A stretch of DNA of 64,000 nt from Mobilicoccus caccae (GCF_030161635.1 NZ_BSUO01000001.1:310001-374000); one strand, 5' to 3'. Counted from the stretch's first letter, positions 28,434 through 37,561 are shown. The notes: generated from the sequence alone by a model not told the origin. A program made the numbers and translations.

Positions 28434-28945
28434 GAGGTCGGGCCGCGAGGACGGGGCACAGAGCCCCGGGTGCCCGCGGGGTGAGAACCGTGCGGGCGGT
28501 GTTCGAGGCAGGTGCGAACTGCGGCGGCGTGGGCCCGGGGGCATGCCTCGCACGTGCCGTGAACAGCAGCGCAACGATGCGCGGGTGGCCCGAACGTCTC
28601 CACCATGAGCGTATCCGCCTATGGCCGAAGACACCATCGACAAGGCCTTGCGGATGTATCGGAACGGGGTGATCCTGAACATGTCGGAACGAGGAGTGAT
28701 CCTCCGGAAGACACCCAGGTGAACGGCCGGGCACCCACACGCAGGCAGTCCACTGATGGACCGGTCCGTGGTGGGCTTGCCCCACCCGGACGGCTACGAC
28801 CGCACGCTTGATCACCCGGTCCGGTCACCTGGAGATGGCACCCCGTTCCAGGGGTGCCATCTTCGTGTGCGACGCCACTTCGGGGCAGGCGGCGCCGACC
28901 GGGGGCAGATCGCCAAAATCGCACCGAGAATCTCCGCCTCCGGAA
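28434..28945. other. Non-coding region upstream of the 6C RNA
   Basis: No convincing gene. A short reading frame at 28621-28722 (33 codons) lacks a ribosome-binding site. A strong hairpin with terminator character lies at 28833-28862 and may end the Fic-like transcript or an unrecognised RNA. Confidence 0.5.
28833..28862 (+). terminator. Hairpin terminator
   Basis: A perfect 12-bp stem (28833-28844 with 28851-28862, arm AGATGGCACCCC) with a 6-nt loop and a following TCGTG. It lies between the Fic-like gene and the 6C promoter; the transcript it ends is uncertain. Confidence 0.7.
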
Positions 28946-28974
28946 TTGCCAATCGGACGTCCAACTAGCACAAT
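28946..28974 (+). promoter_or_regulatory. Promoter of the 6C small RNA
   Basis: TTGCCA (28946-28951) and CACAAT (28969-28974) are separated by 17 nt, a good sigma-70-type match. The predicted transcript start near 28980-28982 falls just ahead of the first conserved stem. Confidence 0.6.
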
Positions 28975-28979
28975 GGATT

Positions 28980-29088
28980 CAGCGCTCCCTTCGGGTTGAG
29001 CGCGGCGCACCAGCTCCTCCCCCCGGGGCTTGGCGCGTTTGGCGGCCCCCGTTGTCCCCCCAGCGGGGGCCGCCCCCATTCTTCTTGC
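28980..29088 (+). ncRNA. 6C small RNA (B11-type)
   Basis: Two stem-loops each expose six consecutive cytosines: stem 29004-29017/29025-29036 with loop TCCCCCC, and stem 29041-29051/29064-29074 with loop TTGTCCCCCCAG, followed by a T-rich tail (CATTCTTCTTG) as terminator. A short hairpin GCGCTC-GAGCGC (28983-29002) precedes them. This is the definition of the actinobacterial 6C RNA (Rfam 6C; B11 in M. tuberculosis). In M. tuberculosis B11 lies next to Rv3660c (ssd), and here it lies directly upstream of the ssd homologue. C-rich loops of this RNA are reported to pair with G-rich translation-initiation regions of target mRNAs. Confidence 0.88.
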
Positions 29089-29251
29089 GGATTCCGCTGG
29101 GGGACAGGCGTGCTCAGCGGCCACCGGTCGGTCGTCCGCGGCGGCGTGCCGGCCCGGTCCACCCGTCCACACCCGGCCCTCACGTCGTCGGTATCCACAG
29201 CCCGAGCGCGGGCTCGCTCCGGACATCGTCGACCACGGCCAGGCTGCCCCC

Positions 29252-29962
29252 ATGACTCGTGTGATCTCCGTCGTCGGCACCGCCGGAGGCGTCGGTGCCT
29301 CTGTGCTCACCGCCGCACTGGCCTCGCGTGCCTCCCATCTCGGCGCGGCGGTCGTCGCGGTCGACGCACGCCCCTTCGGCGGCGGCCTCGACGTCGTCCT
29401 CGGTGCCGACGAGGAACCGGGTCTGCGGTGGCGTGATCTCGCCGACGCGGCCGGCCCGGTCGAGGGGGCGGAGGTCTTCGGGCGGCTGCCCCTGGCCGGA
29501 CGATGCGGCGTGCTGTCCTTCGACCGGGACGAACCCCTCATCCCCTCCCCGGAGGCGCTGACCTGCCTGGTCGGTGCGCTGGGGCGGGTGAGCGACATCG
29601 TGCTCATCGACGCGCCGCGGGCCGGGGAGGTGTGGGAGGCGGAGGTCGCCGACCTCAGTGACGAGGTGATCGCCGTGACCGGCTACACGATTCCCGCCCT
29701 CGCGGCCGCCGCCGCGTCCCTGGCCCACCTCGACCTCGTCCACGACGGACTCTGGCTGGCCTGCCGCACCGATCGGGAGACCGCCGACCTCCCGGACGCC
29801 ATCACCCGCCGGTTCGACATCCCGCTCCTCGGCGCGGTGCCCACCGATGCCCGGGTACCCACGGCGCTGCGTGAGGGGCGCCCACCCCCGGGTCGAGGGC
29901 GCCTGGCCAAGGCCGTCGATGCCATGCTCGGCAACCTCCGCCCCCTGCGGAGGGCGGCATGA
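29252..29962 (+). CDS. ssd: Septum-site-determining/CpaE-like ATPase
   Basis: 236 residues from ATG 29252. A MinD/CpaE-type fold begins VISVVGTAGGVGASVLTAAL; the lysine of the deviant Walker A is absent (GGVGAS), as in M. tuberculosis Ssd (Rv3660c). The region IVLIDAPRAGEVW corresponds to Walker B. It heads the Tad gene cluster and its stop overlaps the tadA start. CpaE-like proteins localise Tad secretion machinery; in mycobacteria Ssd overproduction affects septation. ATP hydrolysis is doubtful because of the missing lysine. Confidence 0.85.
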   Translation: MTRVISVVGTAGGVGASVLTAALASRASHLGAAVVAVDARPFGGGLDVVLGADEEPGLRWRDLADAAGPVEGAEVFGRLPLAGRCGVLSFDRDEPLIPSPEALTCLVGALGRVSDIVLIDAPRAGEVWEAEVADLSDEVIAVTGYTIPALAAAAASLAHLDLVHDGLWLACRTDRETADLPDAITRRFDIPLLGAVPTDARVPTALREGRPPPGRGRLAKAVDAMLGNLRPLRRAA

Positions 29963-31095
29963 CGACCGCGGCCGTCTGGGATCACATCCGCCACGGCCGG
30001 GCACCGACCTCCTCGCGTGTCGCCCACGCGGTGGGGCAGGAGGCCGCCGTCCTCGGAGCAACGGGTGCCGTCCGCAAGGTCGGGCACATCGAGGGCGCGC
30101 TGCTCGGCGCAGGACCGCTGCAGGAGTTGCTCACCGACGAGCGCGTGACCGACGTCCTGGTCAACGGCACCGCCGGGGTGTGGGTCGACCGCGGTGACGG
30201 GCTCGAACACGTGGACTGCGACATCGGCGACGAGAGCGACCTGCGGCGACTCGCGGTGCGGCTCGCAGGGTCGGCGGGGCGCAGGCTCGACGATGCCAGC
30301 CCGTACGTCGACGGGCAGTTGACCGGTGGCATCCGCCTCCACGCCGTCCTGCCGCCCCTGGTCGACGGCGGACCGCACATCAGCCTGCGCATCCCACGCC
30401 GTGACGCGCCGACCCTGGCCGAGCTCGAACTCTGGGGCGCCTGCACGAGCGACATGACGCGGATCCTGCGGGCCGTCGTCGCTCGGCGCTGCGCCTTCCT
30501 CGTCACCGGCGGCACCGGGAGCGGCAAGACCACCCTGCTCGCGGCGTTGTTGGCCGAGGTGCCCCACACCGAACGCATCGTGGTGGTGGAGGACGTCCGC
30601 GAACTGCTCGTGCGCCACCCGCACCTGGTCGCGCTGCAGGCCAGACCCGCCAACGTCGAAGGGCGGGGCGCGGTCGACCTCGCGGCGCTGGTGCGTCAGA
30701 GCCTGCGCATGCGTCCGGATCGGGTGGCGGTGGGCGAGGTGCGCGGCGCCGAGGTCCGCGACATGCTCACCGCGCTCAACACCGGGCACGAGGGAGGGTG
30801 TGGGACCGTCCACGCCAACGCCCCGGCCGATGTCGTCGCCCGGATCGAGGCCCTCGGCGCTCTGGCCGGCATGAGCCCGTCGGCCACGCGGAGCCAACTC
30901 GTCAGCGCCTTGCGCCTCGTCATCCACATGCGACGGCAGGGGAGTGCGCGCGTCGTCGACTCCATCGGGGTGATCGACGGCGACAGCCGGCGTCTGCGGG
31001 TGATTCCCGCCCTGCGGCGGGAGGGGCAGGGGTATCGGCGCGAGAGCGGCCACGGAATGCTCGTCGATCTCGGGATCACCGGAGACGACGCGTGA
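29959..31095 (+). CDS. tadA: TadA/CpaF-type secretion ATPase
   Basis: 378 residues from ATG 29959. Walker A is GGTGSGKTTLL (about residues 184-194), the Asp box follows at VVVEDVRELL, Walker B at RVAVGEVRGAE and the His box at GHEGGCGTVHANAP. It powers assembly of Flp/Tad pili at the inner membrane face. Gene order ssd-tadA-tadB-tadC-flp-tadE-tadE-like equals Rv3660c-Rv3654c. The start overlaps the ssd stop and the stop overlaps the tadB start. Confidence 0.93.
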   Translation: MTTAAVWDHIRHGRAPTSSRVAHAVGQEAAVLGATGAVRKVGHIEGALLGAGPLQELLTDERVTDVLVNGTAGVWVDRGDGLEHVDCDIGDESDLRRLAVRLAGSAGRRLDDASPYVDGQLTGGIRLHAVLPPLVDGGPHISLRIPRRDAPTLAELELWGACTSDMTRILRAVVARRCAFLVTGGTGSGKTTLLAALLAEVPHTERIVVVEDVRELLVRHPHLVALQARPANVEGRGAVDLAALVRQSLRMRPDRVAVGEVRGAEVRDMLTALNTGHEGGCGTVHANAPADVVARIEALGALAGMSPSATRSQLVSALRLVIHMRRQGSARVVDSIGVIDGDSRRLRVIPALRREGQGYRRESGHGMLVDLGITGDDA

Positions 31096-31778
31096 CCGGG
31101 ATGCTGTTGGGAGTCCTCGTGGCCCTGGCGGTGCTGCTCGTGCCGTCCCGGACGCCCCGGCTGTGGGCCCGGGCGGCGCCGCGGGCGGCTGCGCCGGTGG
31201 ATCGTCACTCCGGGCGGAGGGCTGCCGCGCAGACCACGGGTGAGGTCGAGGGGCTGTTGGCGTTCCTCGACGTCGTCGCGCCCAGCCTGCGTGCCGGACG
31301 CACTCCGGAGGAGGCGGTGCGGTTGGCCTGCGACGTCGTCGGCGGGAGCACGTTCGTCGACGCCGTGGGTGAGGCCGTCGCACACGGCCGGTCGGTCGAC
31401 GTGGTGGTGGAGCGCCACGCGCGGAACCACCCGGAGTCGGCGTTGTTCGCGCGCGCCTGGCAGTTGTCCTTGCGCACCGGTTGCCCGTTGGCCGACGCCG
31501 TGGAGTGCGCCGCTCGTGGTGTGCGGGCGCGGCTCGCCCATCGTCGGCGTGTGGTGACCGCCTCGGCGGGAGCACGATCGACCATCCGGATCCTCATGGC
31601 CCTGCCACTGGGTGGCCCGCTGCTGGCGGTCGCCGTCGGTGTCGATCCCGTCGAGGCGTACCTGACCTCACCCACGGCCTGGGCGTGCCTGGCAGCCGGT
31701 GGCGTCCTCGTCCTCCTCGGACGAGCGTGGGTGGATCGATCGGTCCGCGACGTCGCTCGCGGCCCCGTCCTGGCGTGA
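31092..31778 (+). CDS. tadB: TadB-like inner membrane protein
   Basis: 228 residues from GTG 31092, overlapping the tadA stop (GTGA). A hydrophobic N-terminal helix (about 2-18) is followed by a cytoplasmic T2SSF-type helical bundle (LLAFLDVVAPSLRAGRTPEE, ALFARAWQLSLRTG) and two C-terminal membrane helices near 165-185 and 195-215. Together with TadC it forms the membrane platform on which TadA acts. The short size matches the actinobacterial TadB/TadC pair. Confidence 0.85.
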   Translation: MTGMLLGVLVALAVLLVPSRTPRLWARAAPRAAAPVDRHSGRRAAAQTTGEVEGLLAFLDVVAPSLRAGRTPEEAVRLACDVVGGSTFVDAVGEAVAHGRSVDVVVERHARNHPESALFARAWQLSLRTGCPLADAVECAARGVRARLAHRRRVVTASAGARSTIRILMALPLGGPLLAVAVGVDPVEAYLTSPTAWACLAAGGVLVLLGRAWVDRSVRDVARGPVLA

Positions 31779-31785
31779 GCACCGC

Positions 31786-32334
31786 ATGACGGGGCTCGTC
31801 GGGATTCTGGTCACGCTCGCCGTGCTGCTCGCGAGCGGCGGGAAGGGTGCCCTTCACCGTCGAATCGGACGCGTGGTCGGCCGCCGGGTCGACGACGCGA
31901 CCCCAGTGGTCGAGATCGCCGACGTCGCCGAACTGCTCGCCCTGTCGTTGGCGTCCGGGCGCGGGGTCACGGCGTCGATGTCGGTCGTCGCCGAGCGGGT
32001 GGGCGGACGCCTCGGGCAGGACCTGGCCATGGTCGTCGCCGCGCGCGACTGGGGTCTGCCGGACGACCAGGCGTGGGGACTCGTCGATCCGGCGTGGCAG
32101 CCGCTCGCGCGTGCCCTCGTCCTCGCGGAGGCGGCCGGTGTCCCACCCTCGACCACCCTCACCGCTGCTGCCGAGGACATCCGACGTTCCGAGGGTCACC
32201 GGCTCGACGTGGCGGTCGAACGCCTGGGCGTGCGCCTCGTCGTACCCCTGGGCCTGACGTTCCTGCCTGCCTTCGTCCTCACCACGGTCGTGCCCGTCGT
32301 CGGCGCGCTCGCCGGATCGGTCCTCGCGGGATGA
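31786..32334 (+). CDS. tadC: TadC-like inner membrane protein
   Basis: 182 residues from ATG 31786, eight bases after the tadB stop. It has an N-terminal membrane helix (LVGILVTLAVLLASG), a helical T2SSF core (ELLALSLASGRGVTASMSVV, ARALVLAEAAGVP) and a C-terminal hydrophobic pair around LVVPLGLTFLPAFVLTTVVP. It is the second platform protein of the Tad machine. A 150-bp gap with no CDS separates it from the pilin gene. Confidence 0.82.
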   Translation: MTGLVGILVTLAVLLASGGKGALHRRIGRVVGRRVDDATPVVEIADVAELLALSLASGRGVTASMSVVAERVGGRLGQDLAMVVAARDWGLPDDQAWGLVDPAWQPLARALVLAEAAGVPPSTTLTAAAEDIRRSEGHRLDVAVERLGVRLVVPLGLTFLPAFVLTTVVPVVGALAGSVLAG

Positions 32335-32484
32335 CCTCCCACAGCAGCCCGTCGTCCACACCGCCGGAGAGGCTGCGCGTTCGTCCCCATACCGCGGGTG
32401 ACGCCGGCCGGCGGCCTCCCGCGGAGGTGAGGCTGGCAGCGCGGACACGCCGCATCCACATCCCGACCCGAAAGGACGGCCCTC

Positions 32485-32712
32485 ATGTCCCTGTCCCTCA
32501 TCACCCGATCCCGAGCCCTGGCCCCTCGACTCCGGCAGCGGTGGCGCGAGCTCACCGCCGCCGGGGAATCCGGGATGTCGACCGCCGAGTACGCCGTCGG
32601 GACCCTGGCCGCGTGTACGTTCGCGGCCGTTCTCATCGCCGTGGTCAAGTCCGGCACGGTCAGCGCGGCCCTGACCAAGCTCGTCACCTCCGCGCTCGCC
32701 ATCGGGAGCTGA
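32485..32712 (+). CDS. Flp-pilin-like DUF4244 protein
   Basis: 75 residues from ATG 32485 with GAAAGGA as ribosome-binding site. The signature GMSTAEYAVGTLAACTFAAVL is the class III signal and hydrophobic stalk: cleavage would follow Gly before the Met-Ser-Thr-Ala-Glu segment, with Glu at +5 of the mature pilin. It is the Rv3656c counterpart and probably the structural pilin of this Tad system. No prepilin peptidase gene is present in the window. Confidence 0.87.
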   Translation: MSLSLITRSRALAPRLRQRWRELTAAGESGMSTAEYAVGTLAACTFAAVLIAVVKSGTVSAALTKLVTSALAIGS

Positions 32713-32713
32713 C

Positions 32714-33118
32714 GTGACGTCGCGGGTGCGGGTGACGGTGGGCGAGATCCGGTCTGCGCGTGAGGCGGGCATGGTCACGGCCGAGACCGCCGCCGTCCTC
32801 CCGGCGATCGTCCTCGTCCTCGCGCTCGCGTTGACCTCCGTCCGGATCGGCATCGACCAGGTCAGGTGCATCGACGCCGCCCGCGCCGGGGCACGGGCCG
32901 CGGCGCGGGGAGACACCGAGGCCGACGTGCGGGCGGTGGCCGAACGCGCGGCGCCGCGAGGATCGACGGTCACCGTCTCGCGCGACGGCGGCGATGTCGT
33001 CACCACCGTCACCGCACCCACGCCCCTGGATCTGCCCGTGATCGGAGACCTGCCCGCACCGGTCGCCCGCGCGATCTCCCCCGTCGAAGGGGCCGGGGCG
33101 GGCTGGGGGCGCACATGA
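32714..33118 (+). CDS. TadE-like minor pseudopilin
   Basis: 134 residues from GTG 32714, immediately after the pilin stop. The N-terminus EAGMVTAETAAVLPAIVLVLALAL is the TadE helix with its conserved Glu, followed by an extracytoplasmic domain containing CIDAARAGARAAARGD and a beta-rich VTVSRDGGDVVTTVTAP. Counterpart of Rv3655c. The stop overlaps the next start (ATGA), so the last two genes are coupled. Confidence 0.85.
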   Translation: MTSRVRVTVGEIRSAREAGMVTAETAAVLPAIVLVLALALTSVRIGIDQVRCIDAARAGARAAARGDTEADVRAVAERAAPRGSTVTVSRDGGDVVTTVTAPTPLDLPVIGDLPAPVARAISPVEGAGAGWGRT

Positions 33119-33615
33119 GCGCAGATCGTTCGCCGCGGATCTTCCGAAGCGGGCGCTCACCTCGACGACGACCTCATCGAGCCGTGATCTCCCAGGGTGG
33201 AGCCGGCGCCCGCGGTGGTGGTCCCCGCACGACCGTGACCCTGCGGGACCCCGAAGCGGGCCACGCGACGGTGCTGGCCGCGGGGTCGATCGGTGCCCTG
33301 GTGATCGTGCTGGTGGCGGCGTTGCTGCTGACGTCGGCAGTCATCGCCTCACATCAGGCGCGCGCCGCCGCCGATCTCTCGGCCCTGGCCGCGGCCCGTG
33401 GCTCAGCGCCCTCGTGCGACGAGGCGCGCCGGGTGGCACGCCTGCACCGGGCGACGGTGCACGAGTGCCGACCCGACGGGGCGTACGTGGACGTACTGGT
33501 CGGCGTACTCCCGGCCGGGGCCGCCGCCCGATTCGGGGAGGCCCAGGCACGGGCCCGCGCCGGCCCCGAGACCGGAGAGGAACTCAGCGGTGGTGACGAC
33601 CGAACCGGCCCGTGA
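33115..33615 (+). CDS. TadE/TadG-like secretion-neighbourhood protein
   Basis: 166 residues from ATG 33115. An Arg-rich N-terminus of about 45 residues precedes GHATVLAAGSIGALVIVLVA (membrane helix) and QARAAADLSALAAARG, the typical Flp-related helix that continues outside the membrane. Two cysteines (CDEARRV and HECRPDG) fit a disulfide. It corresponds to Rv3654c. Its 3' end overlaps the convergent MinD-like gene by 32 bases. Confidence 0.8.
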   Translation: MSADRSPRIFRSGRSPRRRPHRAVISQGGAGARGGGPRTTVTLRDPEAGHATVLAAGSIGALVIVLVAALLLTSAVIASHQARAAADLSALAAARGSAPSCDEARRVARLHRATVHECRPDGAYVDVLVGVLPAGAAARFGEAQARARAGPETGEELSGGDDRTGP

Positions 33616-34675
33616 TGGCCGAGGCGATGTCGAGGTAGGCCTCCCGCGTCGCCGGACGCAGCTGGTCCCACTCGAGCAGAGACCCGTCCGCGACGTGCGG
33701 GTCGGCCGGCACGACGATGAGGTCGCCCGCCTTCCACAGGTGCTGGGTGACGGCCTCCTTGTCCACCGACTTGCTCACGATGTCCTTGGCGGTGAGCACG
33801 ACGACCGAGCTGCGCGCCAGGTCCTCGAAGCCGTTGTCCTCCAACCACTCGATCGACTCCGCCGCGCGCTTGGCGCCGGTGATCGACCACGCCGCCGGGA
33901 TGACGACCGTGTCGGCGAACCGCAGGATGCCCGCCATGAGCGGGTGCGTCACACCGGTGCCGCAGTCGATCTGCACGAACGAGTAGTACCGCTGCACGAC
34001 GTGCATGATGTTCTCGAAATCGCGCGAGCTCAGGGAGTTTCCGAGCGTCGGGTTGGGTTCGCCGGGCAGGACGGTGAGCCGGCCGCTCGTCGCGGTGTAC
34101 CGGGACAACTCGTCGAGACTCGTCACCTTGTCCACGTCGTGGGCGAGGCTGGTGATGCCCGACAGCTTCTCGCCGATGAGACGCTCGGCGAGGTCACCGG
34201 CGTCGGGGTTGGCGTCGATGGCGAACACCGGGTCGGGACGCAGGTCGGACAACGCGATCGAGGTCGCGGCCGTCGTCGAGGTCTTGCTGATGCCGCCCTT
34301 GAGGCAGAAGAACGCCGTGACGTGCCGGCCGCGCAACTGGGTCGCGATCCGCGCCTCACGGTCACGCTCCCGGCGCTCCTTGGCGGACAGTCCGGGGTTC
34401 CACCGGCCACCGGTCACCGAGTAGGCGGAGGCCCGCCAGCCGGCACGGGGGCGACGCTCGCGCGGCCGCACCATGGGCGCCGTCCACTGCGGCCGATCGA
34501 TCTGCGGGAGCTGTGGCGAAGGATCCTGCGGGACGGACGCGCCGTCGTCCGGGGGAGCCGCGATGGCCTCGGTACGAAGGCCACCGTCGGGGCGATGAAC
34601 GGAATCCACGGAGTCGTCCTGGGGGTCGAAAGACAGGGGTATCAGGACATTGGTCCAGATTTCAGCTCGTGTCAA
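33584..34675 (-). CDS. MinD/ParA-like ATPase with altered Walker A
   Basis: Up to 363 residues; the first codon at 34675 is TTG, and GTG 34609 is an alternative. A disordered, basic N-terminal region (about 1-115, with RPRERRPRAGW) precedes a MinD-like domain beginning VTAFFCLKGGISKTSTTAAT. Here the second glycine of KGGxGKT is Ser. VFAIDANPDAGDLAERLIGE and FVQIDCGTGVTHPLM follow as switch I and II regions. This architecture resembles the MinD-like proteins of type VII secretion loci, but no ESX gene is adjacent. It sits between the Tad cluster and the helicase. Confidence 0.8.
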   Translation of the reverse strand: MTRAEIWTNVLIPLSFDPQDDSVDSVHRPDGGLRTEAIAAPPDDGASVPQDPSPQLPQIDRPQWTAPMVRPRERRPRAGWRASAYSVTGGRWNPGLSAKERRERDREARIATQLRGRHVTAFFCLKGGISKTSTTAATSIALSDLRPDPVFAIDANPDAGDLAERLIGEKLSGITSLAHDVDKVTSLDELSRYTATSGRLTVLPGEPNPTLGNSLSSRDFENIMHVVQRYYSFVQIDCGTGVTHPLMAGILRFADTVVIPAAWSITGAKRAAESIEWLEDNGFEDLARSSVVVLTAKDIVSKSVDKEAVTQHLWKAGDLIVVPADPHVADGSLLEWDQLRPATREAYLDIASAITGRFGRHHR

Positions 34676-34681
34676 ACATCG

Positions 34682-36986
34682 TCATACCGAACGCCCAGCG
34701 CCGACAGAGGTTTCCGCGTCCACCAGAAGGTCGAGAAGGGTGATCGCGGCGGCCTTGTCCAACGGTTCGTTGCCGTTGCCGCACTTGGGCGAGTGCACGC
34801 AGGAGGGGCACCCCGACGAGCAGCGGCACCCGGCCACCGCGTCCTTGGTCCGCCGCAGCCATTCGTGCGCGCGCTCATACCCCTCGGCGGCGAATCCCGC
34901 CCCGCCCGGATGCCCGTCGTAGATCATGATCGTCGGCAGGCCGGTGTCGGGATGGCACGCGGTCGAGACGCCCCCGATGTCCCATCGGTCGGCGGCCACG
35001 AGCAGCGGCATCAGACCGATCGCCGCGTGCTCGGTGGCGTGCAACGCCCCCGGCAGCGTGGCGTCGTCGATCCCCGCCCCGGCGAGCGCGTCGGGCGTGA
35101 TCGTCCACCACACGGCGCTGGTCGTCATGGCCCGTTCCGGAAAGTCGAGCGGGTGCTCGCCGAGGACCTCCCCGAGGGGAGCCGCCGCAGGAACGACGTG
35201 ACGCGCGAGCGCACAGACACCCGGCCGGTGTGCGCGGCGACGCCGCCCAGGTCACGCCGGTCGGAGGTGTCGAGGACGACGAACGAACTCTGCGAACGGG
35301 CCGTCGTGATCCACCCGGGGTCGCCCGCCACCACGTGCGCGGTGCCGTCGTCGAGATCGAGCTCCCGCACCACGTAGGTCCGCCCCTGGTGCAGGTGGAC
35401 GGCGCCGGTGTGGACGGAGGCCTCCGCGCGGGCGGCGTCCACGGTGCCGATGACGCGCCCGGTGGAGTTCTCGACGACGCGGACCTGCGGCCCCACCCCT
35501 CGGATGGGCAGGTCGTCGGTGGGACGTTCGTCCCGTGTCCAGAACCACCCCGTCGGCCGACGACGCAGGAGCCCGACGTCGGTGAGCCGGGCGAGCAGCG
35601 CCGGCGCCGCCGGGCCGAAGATCGTCTCCTCCGGTCGCAGCGGCAGCTCGTAGGCGGCGGCGAGCAGGTGCGGGCCGAGGATGTGCGGGTTGTCCGGCGA
35701 GACGACGCACGCCTCCAGAGGGCGGTCGAACAACGCGTCGGGGTGCGTGACGAGGTAGGTGTCCAGCGGGTCCTCGTCGGCGACGAACAGCACGAGGCTG
35801 CGCCGCCCCGACCGCCCGGCTCGGCCCGCGCGCTGCCACCAGGCCGCGGTGGTCCCGGGCCACCCCGCGAGGATCACCGCATCCAGGCCGCTCACGTCGA
35901 TGCCGAGCTCGAGGGCACTGGTGGCGGCGACCCCGCGCAGCGCACCCTCACGCAGATCGCGTTCGAGGGCCCGCCGATCCTCGGGGAGATATCCGCCGCG
36001 GTAGGCCGCGACCGCACTCGGTGGCACCTCACCCGCCGACCTCTCCGCCACCACCTGCCGGGCGATGTCGGCGACGACCTCCGAGCCAGCCCGGGAGCGG
36101 CCGAACGCGACGGTCCGGACGTCACGGCAGACGAGTTCGCCCAGCAACTCACCCGCGTGGGTGAGGGTGGACCGGCGCGAGGTGCCGTCCTCGGGCGCCG
36201 GGTCGAGGAGCGCGAGTGTCCGCTCTGCCGCGGGCGACCCGTCCACGGTGAACGCCTCGACGTCCAGACCCAGGAGTGCCGACGCGTGCTCGGCGGGCCG
36301 GGCGACCGTGGCCGAGGCGAAGGCGAACGTCGGCGCCGCCCGATGGTGCGCGGCGACCCGGCGCAGACGGCGCAGTACGGCACCCACGTGGGTCCCGAAG
36401 ACCCCCGGTAGGCGTGGCATTCGTCGACCACCACGTAGGCCAGATCCCGCAGGAACGCGGCGAATCGACCATGCCCCGGCAGGATCGAGTGGTGCAGCAT
36501 GTCCGGGTTCGTGAAGACGACGTTCGCGTGACGACGGATCCACGCGCGTTCGTCGGCCGGGGTGTCCCCGTCGTAGACGGCGGCTCGCACACCGGGGATC
36601 TCCAGTGCCTCGACGTGCGCGAGCTGGTCGGCGGCCAGGGCCTTCGTCGGCGACAGGTACAGCATGGTCGCCGGGCGAGGTCGGCCGAGGCTCACGGCGG
36701 TGAGGGCGGGCAGTAGGTAGGCGAGGCTCTTGCCCGACGCAGTCCCCGTGGCGATGACGCTGTGTCGCCCGGCGTGGAGCGCCTCGGCGGCCTCCACCTG
36801 GTGGTCGTACAACGTGGTGATCCCGCCCAGCTCGAACGCCCGACGCACCTCCTGACCTGCCCACTCCGGCCAGTCGCGGGTCGTCGGCGGGCGCGCCGGC
36901 AGGGTCCGGACCGCCGCGAGTCGCGGCGTGGACGGCGGGAGCCCGGCGAGGACGGCGAGGGGACCGAAGGGGGACATTGCCGCCAC
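34682..36986 (-). CDS. DEAD/DEAH-box helicase with DUF1998 domain (two frameshifts)
   Basis: About 768 residues from GTG 36986 (ATG 36977 also possible) after adding one base at C run 36402-36406 and one at C run 35170-35173. Motif I is TGTASGKSLAYL, motif II DECH (VVVDECHAYRG), motif III FASATVARP and motif VI QRAGRAGRSGR. The C-terminal DUF1998 zinc-binding domain has GCRCSSGCPSCVHSPKCG. This is the helicase that defines the helicase/secretion neighbourhood (Rv3649 type; MrfA-like repair helicases in Bacillus share the domain order). A DNA-repair role is inferred from MrfA. Confidence 0.88.
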
Positions 36987-37065
36987 CGTACGTCCCTTGT
37001 CGGGAGCCCGACTGCGGGCCCCGGATCGCGCAGTCTAGAGTAAAACCGCCGGGAAGGAGGCGCAG

Positions 37066-37437
37066 ATGAGCGAGCTGTCAGTGTCGAGCCACGAGCAGGG
37101 GCGTTTCACCGTCGTCGAGGCCAATGGAGACATCGACCTCATCTCGGCCCCCGTGCTGCGCGGCAGCCTGGAGTCGCTGTTCCGCGACTCCCGCCTCGCG
37201 TTGATCATCGACCTCCGCGGGGTCCCGTTCCTCGACTCCTCCGGCCTCGGCGTCCTCGTGGGTGCCCAACGGGCGGTGCGACCCCGCGGCGGCGACATCC
37301 GCCTCGTGTGTCATGAACCACGTGTCCTGCGCGTGTTCTCCATCACGGGCCTGGATCAGGTCTTCTCCATCTACGACAGCCCCGAATCGGCCATCGAGGA
37401 CGGCGGGGTGAAGGCCGCTGCAGACGGGGCGGAGTGA
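37066..37437 (+). CDS. STAS-domain anti-sigma factor antagonist
   Basis: 123 residues from ATG 37066, with GGAAGGAGG at 7 nt. The STAS fold shows TVVEANGDIDLISAPVLRG, then the phosphorylation loop LRGVPFLDSSGLGVLV, where one Ser of DSSG is the expected kinase target, then DIRLVCHEPRVLRVFSITGL. Such proteins (SpoIIAA/BldG/RsfA) release a SigB/SigF-type factor from its anti-sigma kinase. The sigma gene begins 124 bp downstream. No anti-sigma kinase gene is found in the window. Confidence 0.9.
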   Translation: MSELSVSSHEQGRFTVVEANGDIDLISAPVLRGSLESLFRDSRLALIIDLRGVPFLDSSGLGVLVGAQRAVRPRGGDIRLVCHEPRVLRVFSITGLDQVFSIYDSPESAIEDGGVKAAADGAE

Positions 37438-37521
37438 TCCTTGCGCAGTGACACGGTGAACCCGCGATGAACGACCGGGGGCATTCACTTTGTTCCCCTC
37501 GAATTGACCATCTTGAATGGT

Positions 37522-37548
37522 GGGTTTGGTTGCTCCCGGTGGGTAGCG
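37522..37548 (+). promoter_or_regulatory. Possible SigB/SigF-type promoter
   Basis: GTTTGG followed, after 11 nt, by GGGTAG lies just ahead of the sigma factor gene and resembles the GTTT-N12-15-GGGTAT promoter class read by SigB/SigF-type factors, suggesting autoregulation. The spacer is one base short of the usual range. Confidence 0.4.
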
Positions 37549-37561
37549 ACCAGTAACTTCG

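Noticed and set aside
28621-28722. 33-codon frame ahead of the 6C RNA
   Set aside because: No ribosome-binding site, no homologue recognised; too short to support.
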